A stretch of 7,273 nucleotides of DNA from Bacillota bacterium (GTDB taxonomy: Bacteria; Bacillota_A; Clostridia; DSM-8532): NCBI GenBank assembly GCA_023424865.1, contig JAFADM010000148.1:1-7273 (forward strand). The letters run 5' to 3'. Position numbers and translations under genes: made by a program. Numbering within the stretch: the stretch's first letter is position 1; each line of letters opens with the position of its first letter. Below, one piece after another: positions 7,211-7,273 of this stretch. A model generated the notes under the pieces. It did not search any database. It saw nothing but the letters and a program-made list of their open reading frames with translations, and was not told where the DNA came from.

Positions 7211-7213
7211 CGC

Positions 7214-7273
7214 ATGGCAGAAATAGGGCGCCAATTGGATAAAATTTATTCCCTGCGAAGGGATAATGCCATA
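7214..7273 (+). CDS. Putative DnaC/DnaI-type helicase loader, 5' end only
   Basis: An ATG at 7214 opens a frame that continues past the window edge; only 20 codons are visible (MAEIGRQLDKIYSLRR, then DNAI). It starts three bases after the stop of the DnaD-like gene, and GGAAAGGA in the end of that gene provides a ribosome binding site about ten bases upstream. The charged helical start ending in 'RR-x-x-A' resembles the N-terminal leader of clostridial DnaC-like AAA+ ATPases, which regularly follow DnaD-domain genes. No Walker motif falls within the window, so the identity rests mainly on gene order. If correct, the product would load the DnaB-type replicative helicase in an ATP-dependent way together with the DnaD-like protein. 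Confidence 0.6.
   Translation, partial: MAEIGRQLDKIYSLRRDNAI

Overview
The window looks like chromosomal DNA from a Gram-positive Firmicute, probably of the class Clostridia, with base composition near 50% GC by eye. The main evidence is a primosome gene pair on the right: a DnaD/DnaB_2-domain protein followed three bases later by the start of what looks like a DnaC/DnaI-type helicase loader. This arrangement is characteristic of Firmicutes. Strong GGGAGGA- and AAGGAG-type ribosome binding sites and Gram-positive-style signal peptides fit the same picture.

Left part (1-5952, minus strand): two genes for exported, beta-rich proteins with fibronectin type III (FN3)-like domains, separated by 28 bases and probably one transcription unit. 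The upstream gene (943-5952) encodes a 1669-residue protein. It has a signal peptide, a long array of FN3-like domains, an acidic hinge, and a C-terminal section that reads like an S-layer-protein tail with three weak, SLH-like repeats. The downstream gene (914 to beyond base 1) encodes a second exported FN3-like protein, of which 304 residues are visible. It is missed by ORF calling that requires a stop, because its end lies outside the window. The two signal peptides share the same hydrophobic core.

Middle (5953-6214): a 262-base divergent intergenic region. On the plus strand it has an extended -10 promoter (TGaTATAAT) with a 7-bp direct repeat spaced one helical turn apart in its spacer. 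A perfect match to the relaxed DnaA-box consensus lies in the predicted early transcribed region. No convincing minus-strand promoter was found.

Right part (6215-7273, plus strand): the DnaD-like gene, then the first 20 codons of the putative helicase loader. They should act together to bring the replicative helicase to the origin or to restart sites. Nothing suggests they work with the surface proteins; the two units simply diverge from a shared intergenic region.

I found no RNA genes, CRISPR arrays, insertion sequences, attachment sites or clear terminators. No defence or mobile system is evident. The most interesting points are the candidate degenerate SLH anchor in the giant surface protein and the candidate DnaA box and operator-like repeat in front of the primosome genes.
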